Positions 1 through 6,067 of a stretch of DNA of 9,056 nt are shown piece after piece. This DNA comes from Candidatus Peribacteraceae bacterium (lineage in GTDB: Bacteria; Patescibacteriota; Gracilibacteria; Peribacterales; Peribacteraceae), in assembly GCA_028717505.1 (NCBI GenBank), contig JAQUNQ010000045.1:1-9056 (forward strand), written 5' to 3'. Position numbers and translations under genes: made by a program. Every line of letters starts with the position of its first letter. The first letter of the stretch is position 1. Under the pieces are notes generated by a model that saw nothing but the letters and a program-made list of their open reading frames with translations, did no database searches and was not told the DNA's origin.

Positions 1-2
1 GG

Positions 3-1523
3 GCGGAGATGCAGGTGACGCTCGCGCCGACGCAGGGGGAAGTTTACGTCCTCATGGAGAATCTCTGGCAGCCGCTCACGGAGGAGCTCAAGTTGGAGGC
101 GGGGATGCGCATCAAGACCCTCGACGGGCAGGCAAGCATCATCCTCGGGGATGACGGCGTGGTGCGACTGGATGCCAATACAATCGTGCAGCTTCTCGAT
201 GCGTCCGATCGCCTCGAGCCCGCATCCGAGCTCGTGCCGACGCTCAAGCTCTTCCTTGGTCGTCTCTGGGTGCAGGGGCTCGTGCCTTCCCATCTCCGCG
301 GCATCACTGTCTCGACGAGTGATGATTCCGTGACAGTGAATGAGGGGAGCGTCTCCATTTCCTCGGATGAGGAGACGGTCACAGTGGAAGTCTTCGACCG
401 GCGGGCGCGGGTGGCGCGTGGTGATGAAGAGGCAGTGCTTGTCTCAGGAGAGCGGATGCAGCTCAGGGAGAACAGCGTACTCATGACGAAGAAGATCCCC
501 GAAGCACGCTTCGGGGAGGAGTGGGTGGAGGACAACCTCGGGCGTGACGCCGTGCACCGCCAGGAGATTGCCCAGCTGCAGCAGGAGAAGCTGGCGGCTC
601 GTGCGGGGATCCTCCCCACGTCCACGCTCTATCCTGTAAAACGTGCGGCGGAGGCGATGGATGTCTTCCTCACGTTCGGCGAGGAGGCACGCATCCAGAA
701 GAAGCTCCAGTACGCGGACCAGCGCCTCACGGAAGCCGCAGCACTCATCAAAGAAGGGGAAACCGACGCCGTTTCGGTGTCGCTCGAGGAGTATCGCACC
801 ACGCTCATCGCTCTGGCGACGGGTTCCGGCGACGGGACACTCGCCCAATTCCTCCTGCAACAGGCGGTGGTAGAGACCACGGCGGAGATTTCTGCGGCGT
901 TGCCGGGTGATGCAGGTTATGCACTCAAGAAAGTTGTCTTGGAGACGAGTACGACACTCTCCAACGATGTGGTGCCGGAGGGCGATGTGCAGGGAGGTCT
1001 CCTCCTCGATACGCTCGCCGCTCTCACGCAGGCAGTGGAGGAGGGGAAGGTGAGCGGTCTCCAGCAGACATGGGAGGAGCTCCAGCCGCAGCTGGCGCTG
1101 CTCAGCGAGTCGGGGTCTACCCTGAGTCCTGCCGTGCGTAAGGAGACGATGGCCGCTCTCGGGGAACTCGCGACGACGCTCGCAGAGCAATCTGTAGAGG
1201 GAAAGACTGCCGATCTCGACCCCACGCTGCTGACGGCGGTATCTGCCTACTTGCCGTCTGAAGAGTCTGGTCCCCCGACTCTCAGCGAGTCGGATGTTAT
1301 GGGGATCGTCGCGGGGATCAAGGAGCGCATCTTCGTCTACCACCTGCAGCAGCCGCGCATCAATCAATTCCTGCGGGAGCTTGCAGCGCTGCAGGGACTT
1401 CCCGATCAGGGGCGCATCCTCCGGCGCCTGTACTTCGTGCTTCCCGAGGGCCCCGAGAATTTCCCGGAGCGCGTGCAGCAGGAAATGATCAGGCTGCAGT
1501 GGCAGAAGGCGGCGGAGCGATAG
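3..1523 (+). CDS. FecR-like / DUF5667 protein, 5' end outside window
   Basis: The frame is open to the left edge, with two more codons (Ala, Glu) before the first in-window ATG at 9. That ATG has no usable Shine-Dalgarno, so I read the gene as truncated, probably missing an N-terminal signal or membrane anchor. Residues are counted from the ATG. About 8-130 look like a FecR-type beta domain: GEVYV, then W-x-P, an 'aGMRIKTLDGQASIIL' stretch and 'VRLDANTIVQL'. Residues 199-250 match the DUF5667 pattern: small-hydrophobic-LP, LYPVKRAAE, LTF, then a helix with AxxRLxEA. Residues 297-346 look like a worn second copy (LPG, Y-x-L-KK-VVLE, a late AL-x-x-AVEEG). The rest is predicted helical, with no catalytic motif. 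FecR domains are known from regulators and envelope proteins, and DUF5667 has no settled function. A role as an envelope or anti-sigma-like protein is only inferred. Coding is secure and the function unknown. Confidence 0.82.
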   Translation, partial: AEMQVTLAPTQGEVYVLMENLWQPLTEELKLEAGMRIKTLDGQASIILGDDGVVRLDANTIVQLLDASDRLEPASELVPTLKLFLGRLWVQGLVPSHLRGITVSTSDDSVTVNEGSVSISSDEETVTVEVFDRRARVARGDEEAVLVSGERMQLRENSVLMTKKIPEARFGEEWVEDNLGRDAVHRQEIAQLQQEKLAARAGILPTSTLYPVKRAAEAMDVFLTFGEEARIQKKLQYADQRLTEAAALIKEGETDAVSVSLEEYRTTLIALATGSGDGTLAQFLLQQAVVETTAEISAALPGDAGYALKKVVLETSTTLSNDVVPEGDVQGGLLLDTLAALTQAVEEGKVSGLQQTWEELQPQLALLSESGSTLSPAVRKETMAALGELATTLAEQSVEGKTADLDPTLLTAVSAYLPSEESGPPTLSESDVMGIVAGIKERIFVYHLQQPRINQFLRELAALQGLPDQGRILRRLYFVLPEGPENFPERVQQEMIRLQWQKAAER

Positions 1524-1593
1524 ATATTGCTGTGAGCTATGGGCTATAAGCTTTGAGTTCTAAGCATGAAGCAGATTGCTTATAGCTTATATT
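1524..1593. repeat. Degenerate seven-base tandem repeat (about 10 units)
   Basis: Directly after the stop codon at 1521-1523 the sequence falls into seven-base units ending mostly in GC: atattgc, tgtgagc, tatgggc, tataagc, tttgagt, tctaagc, atgaagc, agattgc, ttatagc, ttatatt. The rough consensus is TATRAGC. Consecutive units create AGCT-like palindromes, so the array resembles itself on both strands. One result is an imperfect inverted repeat, 1538-1551 with 1578-1591 (14 pairs including two G-T), followed by a T-rich stretch from 1592. That could act as a weak terminator for the upstream gene. An in-frame ATG at 1566 lies inside the array and is not the efp start. Confidence 0.7.
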
Positions 1594-1610
1594 TTTCTTC
1601 CTGCGTTTTC

Positions 1611-1640
1611 TTGACGCCTGCTTGCCCGTTCAGCCACACT
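1611..1640 (+). promoter_or_regulatory. Candidate efp promoter
   Basis: A good -35 box, TTGACG at 1611-1616, is followed by an 18-base spacer and a poor -10 candidate, CACACT at 1635-1640. The efp ATG lies nine bases further on, so the transcript would be leaderless or nearly so. The weak -10 makes this uncertain. Confidence 0.3.
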
Positions 1641-1649
1641 GCAGCGTCT

Positions 1650-2207
1650 ATGTACGAGATTACCGAGCTCAAACCTGGCCGTGCTGTTCAACTGGATGGG
1701 ATTCCCTATCTCATCGTCTCCTCGCAATTTGGCAGGAAGAGCCAGAGCAAAGCGAATATGCAGTGCAAATTGAAGAACCTCCTCACGGGGGCCGTGGTGG
1801 CGAGGAATTTCCAGGGGAGCGAGCAGGTGGAACCCGCGGATGTGGGCTACCGGCGCGTGCAGTACCTCTACAACGACGGCACGAGCTATACCTTCATGGA
1901 TGCGCAGAGTTATGACCAGTTCCCGCTCACCACGGAGATGCTGGGGGATGCCGTGCAGTACCTCGTGGAAGGCGGGGAAGTGGATGCGCTCATGTTCGGC
2001 GAGAAGCCGATCGGGGTTCAGCTGCCCTCCACGGTGGATCTGAAGGTGGTGGAGACCATGCCCGGCGTGCGCGGGGACACCGCCACGGGCGGTACCAAAC
2101 CGGCGAAGTTGGAGAGCGGACTCACGGTCAATGTGCCGCTGTTCATCGCGGAGGGGGATCGCATCAAGGTGAATACGGAGACTGGTGCATATATGAAGAA
2201 AGTGTAA
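1650..2207 (+). CDS. efp: Elongation factor P
   Basis: EF-P binds between the ribosomal P and E sites and relieves stalling on proline runs. The start at 1650 (MYEITELKPG) gives 185 residues, the normal family length. An in-frame extension to 1566 would add 28 residues encoded partly by the seven-base repeat, so I reject it. The KOW-like domain I covers about 1-65, the OB domain follows (YLYNDG, YTFMD), and the C-terminal domain ends with the family pattern GTKPAKLESGLTVNVPLF, EGDRIKVNT, TGAYM. The oddity is the tip loop. Aligned without gaps to E. coli (F27 to F29, the block KLKNLLTG to KLRRLLTG), the position of modified Lys34 is Gln32 here. The usual PGKG is replaced by KSQS, with Lys30 and Lys34 two residues on either side. 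No EpmA, EarP or other modification enzyme is in the window. No Shine-Dalgarno precedes the start. Confidence 0.95.
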   Translation: MYEITELKPGRAVQLDGIPYLIVSSQFGRKSQSKANMQCKLKNLLTGAVVARNFQGSEQVEPADVGYRRVQYLYNDGTSYTFMDAQSYDQFPLTTEMLGDAVQYLVEGGEVDALMFGEKPIGVQLPSTVDLKVVETMPGVRGDTATGGTKPAKLESGLTVNVPLFIAEGDRIKVNTETGAYMKKV

Positions 2208-2208
2208 T

Positions 2209-2304
2209 CGCGAAAGGGCCACCTACGGTGTCCCTCTCGCGGGCTCACCCTTCCCTTAAAGGTGGCGCTCCAACATTGGGACCCGCGAGACCCAATGTTT
2301 CGCG
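2209..2304. other. Interlocked inverted repeats in the efp/gatB convergent spacer
   Basis: The 100 bases between the efp and gatB stops hold four perfect inverted repeats. CGCGAAA at 2209-2215 pairs with 2298-2304. GCCACCT at 2218-2224 pairs with 2260-2266. TCTCGCGGG at 2235-2243 pairs with 2282-2290. AACATTGGG at 2272-2280 pairs with 2291-2299. The last forms a 9-bp hairpin whose entire loop, less one base, is the partner of 2235-2243, so the two cannot stack as simple hairpins; they form either alternative folds or a pseudoknot. It probably helps terminate one or both converging transcripts. However, no T-run directly follows a stem. The nearest (2314-2321) is already inside gatB. Confidence 0.55.
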
Positions 2305-2307
2305 CGG

Positions 2308-3744
2308 TTATTTGATTTTTTTCATCAAGAATTCATTCACTTTCGCAGGGTTTGCCTGCCCTCTGGATTCCTTCATCACCCATCCGACAATCGCTCCGAG
2401 GGCGGCGGACTTGCCTTTCCTGAATGATTCAATGGCTTGGGGATTCGCGGCGATGGCCTTGTCCACCAGCGCCTCGATGGCGGAGTCATCCGAGATTTGC
2501 TTCATGCCTTTCTCCGCAATGATGGTGTCTGGTGCTTTTCCTGTTTCCACCATCGACTCGAGCACTTCCTTTCCAGCATTGGCCGAGATGCTTCCGGAGT
2601 CGATGACCTCGACAAGCTTCAGGAGGTCCGGGACGCCCGGGCCATCGCTCACCTGCTTTCCCTGTGCGCCGAGGAAGCCCTTGAGCTGTGTGATCACGAT
2701 GGAGGAAGCGCGCTTGGCGTCCTTGGTCTTCTGGTAGACGGCGGAGAAGCGCTGCATCAGTTCCGGATCATCGTTGAGCTGCAATGCCTCGGCTTCGGTC
2801 AGGCCCAATGAGGCGAGTTTCTTCTTCTCCTCCCGCGGGAGCGGCGGCAGCGCCTTGCGGACTGCCTCAATCTCCTTCGCGTCAAACTGCAGCGGGGGGA
2901 TGTCCGGCTCCGGGAAGTAGCGGTAGTCATCCGCAGTCTCCTTGTCGCGGAGCATGCGGGTCTTCTCCTCCTCGTCGAGCCAGCCCACGGTGATGTCGTT
3001 CTTCAGTGGCCCGCCCTCCTTCTCCCAGAGCTTCGCGAGCCTCTTCTCCTCGTACTGCAGGGCCTTCTCCAGTGCCTTGAAAGAGTTCAGGTTCTTGATC
3101 TCGCTCCGCGGATTCAGCTTGGTCGTTCCTTTCTCCCGGAGTGAGATCGACGCGTCGAAGCGCATCATGCCCTTGAACATGTCCGCGTCGCTCGCGCCGA
3201 CGGCGATGAGGATGCGCCGGAGCTCCTGCGCGAAGGCCACGGCATCCTCGGCGGAGCGGAGGTCCGGCTCCGTGACGATCTCCATGAGCGGCGTGCCGGC
3301 GCGGTTGTAGTCGCAGAGCGTGCGATCGCCGCGGTGGGTCAGCTTCCCGGCATCATTCTCCATGTGGAGCCGCGTGATGCGGCACTGCCGCTCCGCGACG
3401 GGCTTCCCCGAGGCATCGGTGATGTCGTACTCCACGAGCCCGCCCTTCGCGAGCGGGAAGTCGTACTGCGAGATCTGGAATCCCGCGGGAAGATCCGGAT
3501 AGAAGTAGTGCTTGCGGTCGAAGTGGCAGGCAGGGGCGATGGTGCAGCGGATGGCGAGTGCGGCTTTCACTGCTTTTGCAACCGCCTCCTTGTTCGGCAC
3601 GGGGAGCGTACCCGGGTGCCCCATGCAGATGGGACAGACAGTCACATTCGGCGGCTTACCAAAGGCATCATTGTCGCATCCGCAGAACATTTTCGTCTTC
3701 GTATTCATCTGCGCGTGGACTTCGAGCCCGATGATGGCTTCCAT
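2308..3744 (-). CDS. gatB: Asp-tRNA(Asn)/Glu-tRNA(Gln) amidotransferase subunit B
   Basis: GatB is the tRNA-binding and kinase subunit of GatCAB. It phosphorylates the side chain of mischarged Glu-tRNA(Gln) or Asp-tRNA(Asn), which is then amidated with ammonia delivered by GatA. The start at 3744 (MEAIIGLEVHAQMNTKTKMFCGC) gives 478 residues, the usual length, and aligns with family N-termini. An upstream TTG at 3789 would add 15 residues without family resemblance. Visible are the zinc cysteines C21, C23, C37 and C40, the active-site block KHYFYPDLPAGFQISQY (78-94), HMENDAGK (127-134), the signature DYNRAGTPLMEIV (145-157), EIKNLNSF (215-222), DDYRYFPEPDIPP (272-284), and a complete helical and YqeY-like tail ending near GWVMKESRGQANP. 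gatA and gatC are not in the window. It converges with efp and ends TAA. Confidence 0.97.
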   Translation of the reverse strand: MEAIIGLEVHAQMNTKTKMFCGCDNDAFGKPPNVTVCPICMGHPGTLPVPNKEAVAKAVKAALAIRCTIAPACHFDRKHYFYPDLPAGFQISQYDFPLAKGGLVEYDITDASGKPVAERQCRITRLHMENDAGKLTHRGDRTLCDYNRAGTPLMEIVTEPDLRSAEDAVAFAQELRRILIAVGASDADMFKGMMRFDASISLREKGTTKLNPRSEIKNLNSFKALEKALQYEEKRLAKLWEKEGGPLKNDITVGWLDEEEKTRMLRDKETADDYRYFPEPDIPPLQFDAKEIEAVRKALPPLPREEKKKLASLGLTEAEALQLNDDPELMQRFSAVYQKTKDAKRASSIVITQLKGFLGAQGKQVSDGPGVPDLLKLVEVIDSGSISANAGKEVLESMVETGKAPDTIIAEKGMKQISDDSAIEALVDKAIAANPQAIESFRKGKSAALGAIVGWVMKESRGQANPAKVNEFLMKKIK

Positions 3745-3759
3745 CTGCGGCACGGGGAG

Positions 3760-3788
3760 AGGATAGCTCCCCCACGTGCTCCGGTCCA
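3760..3788 (-). promoter_or_regulatory. Candidate gatB promoter
   Basis: On the minus strand TGGACC (3783-3788) and TATCCT (3760-3765) are separated by 17 bases, each matching four of six consensus positions. The predicted transcript would start only a few bases ahead of the gatB ATG at 3744. No Shine-Dalgarno is present there. Confidence 0.35.
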
Positions 3789-3807
3789 AATATGCGTGGC
3801 AAAATCA

Positions 3808-3836
3808 TTGACTTCCCCTGTCTCCTTCTTGATGAT
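3808..3836 (+). promoter_or_regulatory. Candidate sigma-factor gene promoter
   Basis: TTGACT at 3808-3813 matches five of six -35 positions, and GATGAT at 3831-3836 matches four of six -10 positions, with a 17-base spacer. This would give a leader of about 100 bases before the ATG at 3944, unlike the very short leaders inferred for neighbouring genes. It lies back to back with the gatB promoter candidate. Confidence 0.4.
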
Positions 3837-3875
3837 CTGGCGCCATGTCTCTTGGGTACAAAACCGGTCCGGGTG

Positions 3876-3897
3876 CCGCCGAGGGTTTACTCGGTGG
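3876..3897 (+). other. Leader hairpin upstream of the sigma gene
   Basis: CCGCCGAG (3876-3883) pairs with CTCGGTGG (3890-3897): eight pairs, one of them G-T, around a six-base loop. It lies inside the predicted leader, some 45 bases ahead of the start codon. No T-run follows, so it is not a simple terminator. It might modulate translation or RNA stability, or occur by chance. Confidence 0.35.
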
Positions 3898-3930
3898 GTT
3901 GCAGGTGCGCAGTCAGCGCCTCCCGCTGCC

Positions 3931-3936
3931 GGAGAG
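3931..3936 (+). promoter_or_regulatory. Shine-Dalgarno that fixes the sigma-factor start
   Basis: GGAGAG lies seven bases ahead of the ATG at 3944. It selects this start over the in-frame ATG at 3845, which has no such site. It is the only convincing Shine-Dalgarno in front of any complete gene here. Confidence 0.7.
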
Positions 3937-3943
3937 AAAGCAG

Positions 3944-4618
3944 ATGAAGCAGCATCGTCCCAAGCGCTCAGGTTGGGGAGGGACTTCTCTCTCGGCAGAT
4001 TTGCCTTTGACGGACGATGCCCTGCGAGAACTGGACGATAATGACCTCGTTCGCGGGTACTGCGCAGGAGGAGAGAGCGCCGAGCGCTGCGTCACCATCC
4101 TGGTGGAGAGACATCAGGGGAAATACCATGCGCTTGCATATCGCATAGTTGGGAACTATCACGCTGCGGAGGATGTGGTGCAGGATTCCTGGCGTACGCT
4201 CCTGAGTGCGGCGCGGCACATCCGCTACGAGGCGCAATTCACGACGTGGTTCTATCGGGTGGTGTGGAACAATGCAGCTAGTTTTCTCAGGAAGAAGAAG
4301 GATGAGCAGAGTCTCATCGACTACGGGCATCTTCCAGATGATTCCTGCGAGGATCCTCTCGTTACGCTGAGGCAGAAGGATATTGAGGAGGTGTGCGCGC
4401 GGGAAATTGCGCGCTTGAGTGAGGAACATCGTGCGGTCATTGAGATGCGCATGGCTGGCTGCAATTACCTGGCCATTGCGGCTGCATTGAATATCCCGGT
4501 TGGGACCGTGCGTTCACGACTCAACCGGGCGAGATGTGCGCTGGGTGCGCGACTACGGAAAATCATGGATGCGCCCTTCGGTGCGCCAAAACGAAGACCG
4601 CGCAAGCACATTGAGTAG
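3944..4618 (+). CDS. ECF-type RNA polymerase sigma factor (sigma-70 family)
   Basis: This is a 224-residue alternative sigma factor that would direct RNA polymerase to a specific promoter set. Region 2 spans about 47-117: 'LVERHQGKYHALAYRIVGN', the AEDVVQDSW core-binding and -10 region, and 'FTTWFYRVVWNNAASFLRKKK'. Region 4 spans about 164-216: 'RLSEEHRAVIEMRMAGCNYLAIAAALNIPVGTVRSRLNRA', a clear helix-turn-helix for -35 contact. Regions 1 and 3 are absent, as expected for the ECF group. The basic N-terminal 20 residues (KQHRPKR) and the basic end (PKRRPRKHIE) are unremarkable extensions. The start is set by the Shine-Dalgarno at 3931-3936. An in-frame start at 3845 would add 33 residues with no domain character. 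No anti-sigma gene adjoins it; the next gene, def, converges 19 bases away. Its regulon and signal cannot be told from sequence. Confidence 0.9.
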   Translation: MKQHRPKRSGWGGTSLSADLPLTDDALRELDDNDLVRGYCAGGESAERCVTILVERHQGKYHALAYRIVGNYHAAEDVVQDSWRTLLSAARHIRYEAQFTTWFYRVVWNNAASFLRKKKDEQSLIDYGHLPDDSCEDPLVTLRQKDIEEVCAREIARLSEEHRAVIEMRMAGCNYLAIAAALNIPVGTVRSRLNRARCALGARLRKIMDAPFGAPKRRPRKHIE

Positions 4619-4637
4619 TTCATTTTCCTTGCCGCAC

Positions 4638-5144
4638 TCACGAAGCTGCGGGAGGGGGGAGTGGAGGAACAAACTTCGCAGCCGGGGATGCCGGGGAGGG
4701 CGGCATGACGTAATCCGTGAGGAGCCTTCCCACGAGATGATCCATTTCATGCTGCACGACGCGCGCGTCGAAATCCCGGAAGCAGCGTTCCTGCTCTCTG
4801 CCGCTCTCATCGAGGTAGCGCACGGTGATATCCGTGGGGCGCGTCACCGCCACGGTGAGCCCGGGGAGGCTCAGGCAACCTTCCTCCTGCGTGTCCGCAT
4901 CCTTCCCGCTGCGGAGGATTTCCGGGTTGATGAGTGCAGTAACTTTGCCGTCGATCAATGCGAGGCAGATCGCGAGGGATTGACCGACCTGCGGCGCGGC
5001 GAGGCCCGCGCCCTCTTCCTTCTTCAAGGTTTCGCGCATGTCCTTGAGGAGCTTCAGGATAGCTTTCGTGACCTTCGGCGCCTTCGCCGTCTTCCTGCGG
5101 AGGAGGGGGTTATCCGTGCCAGTCTGGATGGGGAGTACTGCCAT
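4638..5144 (-). CDS. def: Peptide deformylase
   Basis: The enzyme removes the formyl group from the N-terminal methionine of new proteins, using a metal held by one Cys and two His. All three family motifs are intact: GAGLAAPQVG at 45-54, EGCLS at 88-92 (metal ligand C90), and QHEMDH at 131-136 (H132 and H136 ligands, E133 catalytic). It has 168 residues, within the usual range. From about 147 the tail is rich in Pro and Ala (PPSPASP, PPLPPPAAS) and probably disordered, an unremarkable family variation. The start at 5144 lacks a Shine-Dalgarno and sits 11 bases behind a TAAAAT. The gene ends with TGA and converges with the sigma gene. fmt, its frequent partner elsewhere, is not in the window. 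Confidence 0.97.
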   Translation of the reverse strand: MAVLPIQTGTDNPLLRRKTAKAPKVTKAILKLLKDMRETLKKEEGAGLAAPQVGQSLAICLALIDGKVTALINPEILRSGKDADTQEEGCLSLPGLTVAVTRPTDITVRYLDESGREQERCFRDFDARVVQHEMDHLVGRLLTDYVMPPSPASPAAKFVPPLPPPAAS

Positions 5145-5155
5145 GGAGCAGTCTT

Positions 5156-5161
5156 ATTTTA
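5156..5161 (-). promoter_or_regulatory. -10-like box of def
   Basis: TAAAAT on the minus strand matches five of six -10 positions and ends 11 bases ahead of the def ATG, so the transcript would be nearly leaderless. The -35 position 17 bases upstream (TTCCCC) is poor. Confidence 0.4.
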
Positions 5162-5212
5162 GAGGGAAGAAGGTGCAGGGGGAACTTCTTGATTTTCTCG
5201 TAGGAAGGGAAA

Positions 5213-5241
5213 TTTACTGAATTAAAATAATATGTTATAAT
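5213..5241 (+). promoter_or_regulatory. Promoter of the arginine-rich membrane protein gene
   Basis: TTTACT (5213-5218, four of six) and a perfect TATAAT (5236-5241) are 17 bases apart. The region 5211-5250 is strikingly AT-rich against its surroundings. The ATG at 5255 follows the -10 by 13 bases, leaving a leader of only a few bases and no room for a Shine-Dalgarno. This is the best promoter in the window. It lies divergent to the def start. Confidence 0.6.
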
Positions 5242-5254
5242 ATATATAGACTCT

Positions 5255-6064
5255 ATGTATCCACTCCTCGCTCTCCTCTGCTTCGTTCTGATCATCTGGT
5301 TCATGGTGTGGGAGTACGCGGAGGATTCTTCCAAGCCATCGCAGAAGACAGGCGGCAATCCTGCCCTCCTCCTCATTCTGGGGGGCATACTGATCGCGCC
5401 ATTCCTCGCTCTCGGCTCCCTCCTCTACGCGCTCGGGAGAATTGCCATGAAGCTTCCTTCCCTGCTGGAAGGCGCACTCATCCTCCTCAAGCGCTTCCTT
5501 CGGTGGCTGTGGGAACGGGCGCAGGTTCTTTTCGAGGACGTGCAGAAGATGTTTCTGCGTATCGGAAAGAATGTGCGGCGTCTCGTTCGGGAGACGGAGC
5601 AACGATGGGACACATTTCTTCGGTCTCCACGTATCGAGCGTGCCCGTCGTCGCGTCGCGGCTGCGCGTCTTCACGAGCGTGGCCCACTCGAGTCACTCTT
5701 CCGTCTTCGGCGCATCTTCGGGAGAGGTAGCGCGAGGAGCCCCCGGCATGATCGGCGGCGCTGGCGGTCCGCTCTCGCATTTCTCAGTTTCACTGCCTTC
5801 CTGGTCCGGCGGCGCCGGCAGGCGGAGCGCGCGCCGGCATCCCGTGTGGAGCGGCATGGGCGGAAATCCGCGGGAGAGCGCGTGCATGGCCGGCGGTTTG
5901 CCGGAGAGAAGCATTCCCGCCTCTCCTCCCTCTACCGCGGGCGTTTCGCGCATGGACGCGTGACGTTCCAAAAAGTCGAGGTGCCGCTTCCGGCGGACGA
6001 GCCTGTCCTCCGGCGCCTCCGCAACATCGGCTGGAAGACGCGGAAACACATTTCTTCCCTATAA
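5255..6064 (+). CDS. Unrecognised membrane protein with arginine-rich tail
   Basis: I do not recognise this 269-residue protein. The N-terminus has two clear membrane segments (about 2-19 and 36-61) joined by a short polar loop (EDSSKPSQKTGGN). Residues 66-120 look helical and amphipathic (LLEGALILLKRFLRWLWERAQ). From 129 to the end about 35 of 141 residues are arginine, with runs such as RRRW and VRRRRQ and many His. A short hydrophobic patch (SALAFLSFTAFLV, 172-184) sits inside this tail. By the positive-inside rule the tail should be cytoplasmic, where it could bind nucleic acid or ribosomes; that is inference only. The promoter, the unbroken frame, GC-rich third positions and a stop three bases from the convergent dnaQ-like stop support one gene. 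Arginine richness can also come from reading GC-rich DNA in the wrong frame, so a frameshift in the second half is possible. Confidence 0.65.
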   Translation: MYPLLALLCFVLIIWFMVWEYAEDSSKPSQKTGGNPALLLILGGILIAPFLALGSLLYALGRIAMKLPSLLEGALILLKRFLRWLWERAQVLFEDVQKMFLRIGKNVRRLVRETEQRWDTFLRSPRIERARRRVAAARLHERGPLESLFRLRRIFGRGSARSPRHDRRRWRSALAFLSFTAFLVRRRRQAERAPASRVERHGRKSAGERVHGRRFAGEKHSRLSSLYRGRFAHGRVTFQKVEVPLPADEPVLRRLRNIGWKTRKHISSL

Positions 6065-6067
6065 GTT

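Noticed and set aside
444..1367. Minus-strand frame of 307 codons opposite the first gene
   Set aside because: Leu/Arg-rich composition typical of an antisense shadow; the plus frame has FecR-like and DUF5667 patterns.
1566..1649. N-terminal extension of EF-P from the ATG at 1566, which looks like a signal peptide
   Set aside because: It is encoded by the seven-base repeat and the promoter region, and EF-P is cytoplasmic; the start at 1650 gives the exact family length.
3334..4041. Plus-strand frame of 235 codons overlapping gatB and the sigma gene
   Set aside because: It lies opposite the conserved GatB core and has no domain of its own.
4619..4637. Terminator between the sigma gene and def
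   Set aside because: The 19-base gap has no inverted repeat of useful length; a weak CCGCA/TGCGG pairing nearby is mostly inside def.
5693..6049. Minus-strand frame of 118 codons starting 18 bases downstream of the dnaQ-like stop
   Set aside because: It overlaps the plus-strand gene at 5255, shows no domain, and reads as a Pro/Glu/Arg-rich mirror of it. I kept the plus frame because of its promoter and membrane helices, though this is not fully certain.
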